Shown here in pieces: positions 5,402 through 8,454 of a stretch of 8,454 nt of DNA. Position 1 is the stretch's first letter; each line of letters begins with the position of its first letter. The DNA is from Bacteroidales bacterium (GTDB lineage Bacteria; Bacteroidota; Bacteroidia; Bacteroidales; P3): NCBI GenBank assembly GCA_031271725.1, contig JAISVE010000124.1:1-8454 (forward strand), in the 5' to 3' direction. The position numbers were made by a program, and so were the translations under genes. The notes beneath the pieces were generated by a model. The model searched no databases and had not been told where the DNA came from. It worked only from the letters and a program-made list of their open reading frames with translations.

Positions 5402-6205
5402 TTATTGCTTTACAATTTTATTGCTTCCGATAACCCTTCCGTCACGGACAACATTAACAACGTAAACTCCGGTTGGCAAATGTCCAATATTTACCACTGT
5501 TTTGTCTGCTGCGTTTTGCGTTAAAACTTCCTTGCCGGATACATCATAAAACTTTACGGTATTAAAGCCGTCACATTCAACAAACACATCGCTTTTTGCC
5601 GGATTGGGATAAACAATTAACGGACTTGCATTACCTGCCGGCTGCGGCGCATTTATTGCCGTATTATTACTTACAGTTCCGGGAAGGGAATATATATCTG
5701 TTTCGTTTGTAATTGAGTTATTGGAATTTGTGTAAATATAGCGTACTACAGATAAACGGTATTTATTGGAAACAATATGCACACTCGGATGAAAGCTATA
5801 TAAATATCCGAAATCCTTTATAACTACACCATTTTCATCATATAATTTAAGATTACTTAATGAATTATTCATTGAGGCATTGTCCTGTGTAAAATACGCA
5901 AAAAAAGTAATTTTATTGTCATTTGTGAATACATTTTTACTAAGAATATAAACACTACTTATATGATAATTTGCAGGCGGTGTAATTGTAATGGATTTAT
6001 ACAAGGAGTAATCTTTATTGTATATTCTAACCTGATTAGTTTCACTATTAAAGTATGTATAGTAATCTATACCTGGATAGAAATAACTTGAGGTACTGTA
6101 ATCTACATTCCCATCAAAGGTGTGTTCCAATGTAATCTGAGCGTTTACTTTCTGTGAAAATAATAGCGCGAAAGCCATTGCTGCTGTAAAAATTAATTTT
6201 TTCAT
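5402..6205 (-). CDS. Secreted protein with T9SS type A C-terminal sorting domain
   Basis: A 267-aa exported protein. Residues 1-22 form a signal peptide (KK start, TAAMAFALLF core, cut after KVNA), leaving Gln23 as the mature N-terminus. Residues about 196-267 match the type A sorting domain used for type IX secretion across the outer membrane: PLIVYPNPAKSDVFVE (195-210), VKFYDVSGKEVLT (217-229), HLPTGVYVVNV (242-252) and the ending KIVKQ. The middle (about 23-190) is rich in Tyr, Asn, Ser and Thr with alternating hydrophobics, suggesting beta structure; I recognise no catalytic motif or known domain. The coding sequence is visibly more AT-rich than its neighbours in the middle part (about 5700-6180), as is common for fast-evolving or acquired cargo. 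It starts 8 nt after the M28 gene's stop, behind an A-rich leader without Shine-Dalgarno. Export route is confident, function unknown. Confidence 0.85.
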   Translation of the reverse strand: MKKLIFTAAMAFALLFSQKVNAQITLEHTFDGNVDYSTSSYFYPGIDYYTYFNSETNQVRIYNKDYSLYKSITITPPANYHISSVYILSKNVFTNDNKITFFAYFTQDNASMNNSLSNLKLYDENGVVIKDFGYLYSFHPSVHIVSNKYRLSVVRYIYTNSNNSITNETDIYSLPGTVSNNTAINAPQPAGNASPLIVYPNPAKSDVFVECDGFNTVKFYDVSGKEVLTQNAADKTVVNIGHLPTGVYVVNVVRDGRVIGSNKIVKQ

Positions 6206-6213
6206 TTTTTATT

Positions 6214-7233
6214 TTAATTATTAATTGTTTTTAATACAACATCACCTACCATTTTAAGCGTCTGTTTGTCTATATTCTCAATGTTATCCTGCAAGGTGTG
6301 CCAATGCGGAAAAAAGCCGTGGGGAGTATTGCCGTCAAGGGCAATAATATCAATTGTGGGTATTCCGGCTATTTGATTTATAAACAGATGGTCATCTATA
6401 ATCGGAGTTGCCTGCTCATAAACGAAGTAACGTCCGTAGCCGAGCGCAGAAGCGGTTTTCCAAACCTTAGCCATAATGTCGGGGGCATAGTGCAAGGAAG
6501 TTCCCTCCTGCTTAAAAGTTGCGTTGCGCACGCCAACCATATCAAGCAGTATTCCGTAAGATGCGCGGTAACCGGCAACGTGCGGATTTGCTGCCCAATA
6601 CTGTGAGCCAAGACACCAGGTCTTTTCATCACCGTACTGCGTCTGTTCAAAACGCGGTTTCCCGCTATCTTCCAAATCAAAAAGAACAATATCTACACCA
6701 ACGGACACAGCAGCAGAAAGACTTAATACACGGGCAATTTCAAGAAGAACACCAACACCTGATGCGCCATCATTTGCTCCGTCTATCGAACGCCGATGCA
6801 ACGCTTCATCATTTTCGTTATCGGCATAGGGACGGGAATCCCAATGAGCACAGAGAAAAACCCGTTGCGATGCGGAGGGATTAAAAGAGGCAATTATATT
6901 GCTGCCCCGCAAGGCTGCTCCGTCCCAACGGCGCGCCGAAAATTCCTGCACAAAAACGGTGTCGGCAAAATCCCTTAAACGCCCTGCCATATACAAGGCA
7001 CATTCCCTGTGCGCCTTGCTGCCGGGCACACGTTGCCCGAAAGCCAATTGCTCGACAACAAAGCGGTAGGCACTGTCATGGTTAAAAGCCGAAGCATAAA
7101 CGCCTGCTGTACTTGAGCATTCCTGAGCAGAAACCCCAGAAACTTCAGAAACCTCAGAAATCGAAACTGAGTTAGACCCCTTACAGCCACCAAATATCAA
7201 CCCTATAATCAAATAAAAAATCGTACATTTCAT
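6214..7233 (-). CDS. M28-family lipoprotein, glutaminyl-peptide cyclotransferase-like
   Basis: Predicted zinc-dependent type II glutaminyl cyclase (M28 fold) that turns N-terminal glutamine of exported proteins into pyroglutamate. Numbered from the ATG at 7233 (339 aa): a lipoprotein signal ending IFGGC (Cys17, atypical Phe at -3); a low-complexity Ser-Glu-Val linker (24-35); RVPGS (68-72), a hallmark of cyclases; CAHWDSR (128-134); SIDGANDGASG (149-159) with metal ligand Asp155; LFDLEDSG (184-191) with Glu188/Asp189 at the catalytic and metal Glu-Glu position; LLDMVG with Asp231; and PHWHTLQDNIENID (309-322) with Trp311-His312. These match the cyclase set better than ordinary M28 aminopeptidases. 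The frame extends to an ATG at 7308, but the signal sequence starts at 7233 and the upstream 25 residues would bury it. Membrane-anchored periplasmic activity is inferred. It probably heads the transcript including the T9SS-sorted protein. Confidence 0.85.
   Translation of the reverse strand: MKCTIFYLIIGLIFGGCKGSNSVSISEVSEVSGVSAQECSSTAGVYASAFNHDSAYRFVVEQLAFGQRVPGSKAHRECALYMAGRLRDFADTVFVQEFSARRWDGAALRGSNIIASFNPSASQRVFLCAHWDSRPYADNENDEALHRRSIDGANDGASGVGVLLEIARVLSLSAAVSVGVDIVLFDLEDSGKPRFEQTQYGDEKTWCLGSQYWAANPHVAGYRASYGILLDMVGVRNATFKQEGTSLHYAPDIMAKVWKTASALGYGRYFVYEQATPIIDDHLFINQIAGIPTIDIIALDGNTPHGFFPHWHTLQDNIENIDKQTLKMVGDVVLKTINN
7129..7164. repeat. 9-bp tandem repeat in the lipoprotein linker
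   Basis: On the plus strand AGAAACCCC, AGAAACTTC, AGAAACCTC and the diverged AGAAATCGA follow one another without gaps. On the coding strand they encode the S-E-V / S-G-V three-residue rhythm just after the lipobox cysteine of the M28 protein. In-frame copy changes would alter only the length of the flexible tether. Confidence 0.6.
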
Positions 7234-7314
7234 ACTAATAAATTTAAAATGGAAGTTGCATTGTAAATTCAATATTCTTGAAAAATTCCGTATAAATGCT
7301 TGTTTCATTAAGCA

Positions 7315-7346
7315 AGTGCAAAATTACATTAAAAAAACTAACTTTG
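7315..7346 (+). promoter_or_regulatory. Candidate promoter for the DUF5106-type gene
   Basis: On the plus strand TAACTTTG (7339-7346) matches TAnnTTTG exactly. At 20 nt upstream the sequence is AGTG (7315-7318), a weak two-of-four -33 match. Transcription would begin near 7353, leaving about 23 nt of A-rich leader before the ATG at 7376. It overlaps the predicted divergent promoter of the M28 gene. Confidence 0.45.
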
Positions 7347-7350
7347 TAAA
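7319..7350 (-). promoter_or_regulatory. Candidate promoter for the M28 lipoprotein operon
   Basis: On the minus strand TAATTTTG (7326-7319) matches TAnnTTTG exactly, with TTTA (7350-7347) 20 nt upstream, three of four matches to the TTTG -33 element. Transcription would begin near 7312, giving a leader of about 80 nt to the ATG at 7233. It would start almost on the alternative upstream ATG at 7308. Confidence 0.45.
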
Positions 7351-7375
7351 AATAGTAAAATAAACTACCAACAAT

Positions 7376-8454
7376 ATGAAACGAATACTTTACATTATAG
7401 CAGTAGCTTCCTTTCTGCTTACAACAATCCCTGTAAAAGGACAAACTTCCAAACAGCCCGCTAAAAAGCCATTTCAACTAACTGTAAAAATCAAAAATTA
7501 TCCTGACAGTTTGAAACACATTCTGCTATTCGGCAGATATTATGGCGGCAGCCAATACATTACCGACACAATGAAATATAATCCGAAAACCAACGACTAT
7601 ACCGTTTCAGCCGACAGCCCAAAAGAAGGTGGGCTTTACCTGCTTATTACTACCGACCGCCGCTACGCGGAAATAATTGTAGATAAAGATCAACAATATA
7701 ATATTGAAGCAACTTACCCTGACCTTATATCAACCATAAAATTCACCAACTCACCTGAAAATCAACTGTATCAAGACTTTGCCACAGACGGCACTGAAGA
7801 CATGAAAAAACTTCAGGAATTTAACACTCAATATAAAACCGCTATGGATGACTCCAATTCCACAAAAATGGAAGAAATAAGAGAAGAGGTTAATAAGGTG
7901 TATAAAGCAATGGATGAAAAGAAGGAAAAATTTATAAAAGACCACCCCGAACATCTTATGTCCATACTTTTCAGAGCGCAAAAAGAAATTGATGTGCCGC
8001 AGGCACCGGAAAATGTACCGGACTCTCTAAAACAGGAATGGCAATATGAATACTATAAAAATCACTACTTTGATAATTTCGACCTCTGTGATGACCGTGT
8101 TGTCCGTACTCCCCTCTTTCACCAACGCCTTTCCGATTACTGCGACAAAGTATTAAAAATGCAATTTCCCGACACTGTAAAAATTGCACTCGAACGCCTT
8201 ATCGAAAAAACACGCTGCGCGCCGGAACTCTTTAAGTACGCAGTTTGGTACACCGTTGACAAATATCAACGCTCGGAAATAATCGGGCAAGATGCAATTT
8301 GGGTACATCTTGCAAAACGTTACTACCTTACAGGAGATGCCTTTTGGGCAAGCGCAGGCATTGTAGAAAATTTCAGAAAACGGATTGAACGCCTGGATCC
8401 TCTTTTAATAGGCAATGTTCCACCGGAATTTGCTTGCCCCGACACAACAATCGC
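7376..8454 (+). CDS. Exported DUF5106/TlpA-type protein, 3' end missing
   Basis: The only plus-strand gene; 359 codons are visible and the frame is open at the window edge. Residues 1-22 are a signal peptide (KR start, LYIIAVASFLLTT core, cut after PVKG), leaving Gln23 at the mature N-terminus. Residues about 33-125 form a beta-rich domain like the DUF4369-type N-terminal domains of Bacteroidetes thioredoxin-family proteins. Residues 140-190 are a charged, probably coiled-coil stretch (MKKLQEF, EEIREEVNKVYKAMDEKKEK). Residues about 195-345 resemble DUF5106: YYKNHYFDNFDLCDDRVVRTPLF is followed by FKYAVWYTVDKYQRS, IGQDAIWVHLAKRYY and LIGNVPPEFACPDT. In this architecture a TlpA-like thioredoxin domain normally follows; it would lie outside the window, so the CXXC motif cannot be checked. 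The likely role is a periplasmic thiol-disulfide protein, inferred from the family only. Confidence 0.75.
   Translation, partial: MKRILYIIAVASFLLTTIPVKGQTSKQPAKKPFQLTVKIKNYPDSLKHILLFGRYYGGSQYITDTMKYNPKTNDYTVSADSPKEGGLYLLITTDRRYAEIIVDKDQQYNIEATYPDLISTIKFTNSPENQLYQDFATDGTEDMKKLQEFNTQYKTAMDDSNSTKMEEIREEVNKVYKAMDEKKEKFIKDHPEHLMSILFRAQKEIDVPQAPENVPDSLKQEWQYEYYKNHYFDNFDLCDDRVVRTPLFHQRLSDYCDKVLKMQFPDTVKIALERLIEKTRCAPELFKYAVWYTVDKYQRSEIIGQDAIWVHLAKRYYLTGDAFWASAGIVENFRKRIERLDPLLIGNVPPEFACPDTTI

Noticed and set aside
7234..7308. Start of the M28 protein at the ATG at 7308 (25 extra residues)
   Set aside because: It would bury the lipoprotein signal sequence that begins at 7233, and it lies almost at the predicted transcription start.
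7297..7314. TGCTT...AAGCA inverted repeat in the divergent intergenic region
   Set aside because: Arms of 5 bp in AT-rich DNA are expected by chance; nothing else supports an operator.

Overview
The window looks like chromosome of a member of the Bacteroidota, most likely Bacteroidales. The evidence is a secreted protein with a C-terminal type IX secretion (T9SS) sorting domain, an NqrE subunit, a glutaminyl-cyclase-like M28 lipoprotein, a DUF5106-type exported protein, -7 promoter elements of the TAnnTTTG kind, and A-rich translation starts mostly without Shine-Dalgarno sequences. No rRNA, tRNA, CRISPR array or intact insertion sequence was seen.

Layout: nearly everything is on the minus strand, so it reads from right to left. 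From about 7233 down to 2836 runs a compact gene train: QC-like M28 lipoprotein (7233-6214), T9SS-sorted secreted protein (6205-5402), methylglyoxal synthase mgsA (5389-4931), a Wzx-like polysaccharide flippase overlapping mgsA by 4 bp (4934-3498), and nqrE (3456-2836). Downstream are a 408-bp stretch with no convincing gene (2428-2835), a frameshifted gene for a small PBECR-like protein (2427-2018) that ends inside a strong hairpin, then murD (1777-308), and the first 43 codons of a small membrane protein (129-1). The only plus-strand gene is at the right edge: a DUF5106/TlpA-type exported protein starting at 7376 and running off the window. It diverges from the M28 gene across an intergenic region whose two predicted promoters overlap.

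How the genes relate: the M28 lipoprotein has the residue pattern of a type II glutaminyl cyclase. Both flanking secreted proteins are predicted to be cut by signal peptidase I just before a glutamine, so both are plausible substrates for pyroglutamate formation. This fits the known Bacteroidetes 'Q-rule'. mgsA and the flippase are translationally coupled, but their biochemical link is unclear. murD and nqrE are both housekeeping genes standing away from the partners they usually sit with (the dcw cluster and nqrABCDF).

The least ordinary parts are the 2018-2850 stretch (a broken PBECR-like gene, a long AT-rich inverted repeat, a possible dispersed repeat), the 24-codon insertion in murD bounded by 9-bp direct repeats, and the substrate-enzyme neighbourhood around the cyclase. 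I found nothing that convincingly amounts to a new multi-gene system.
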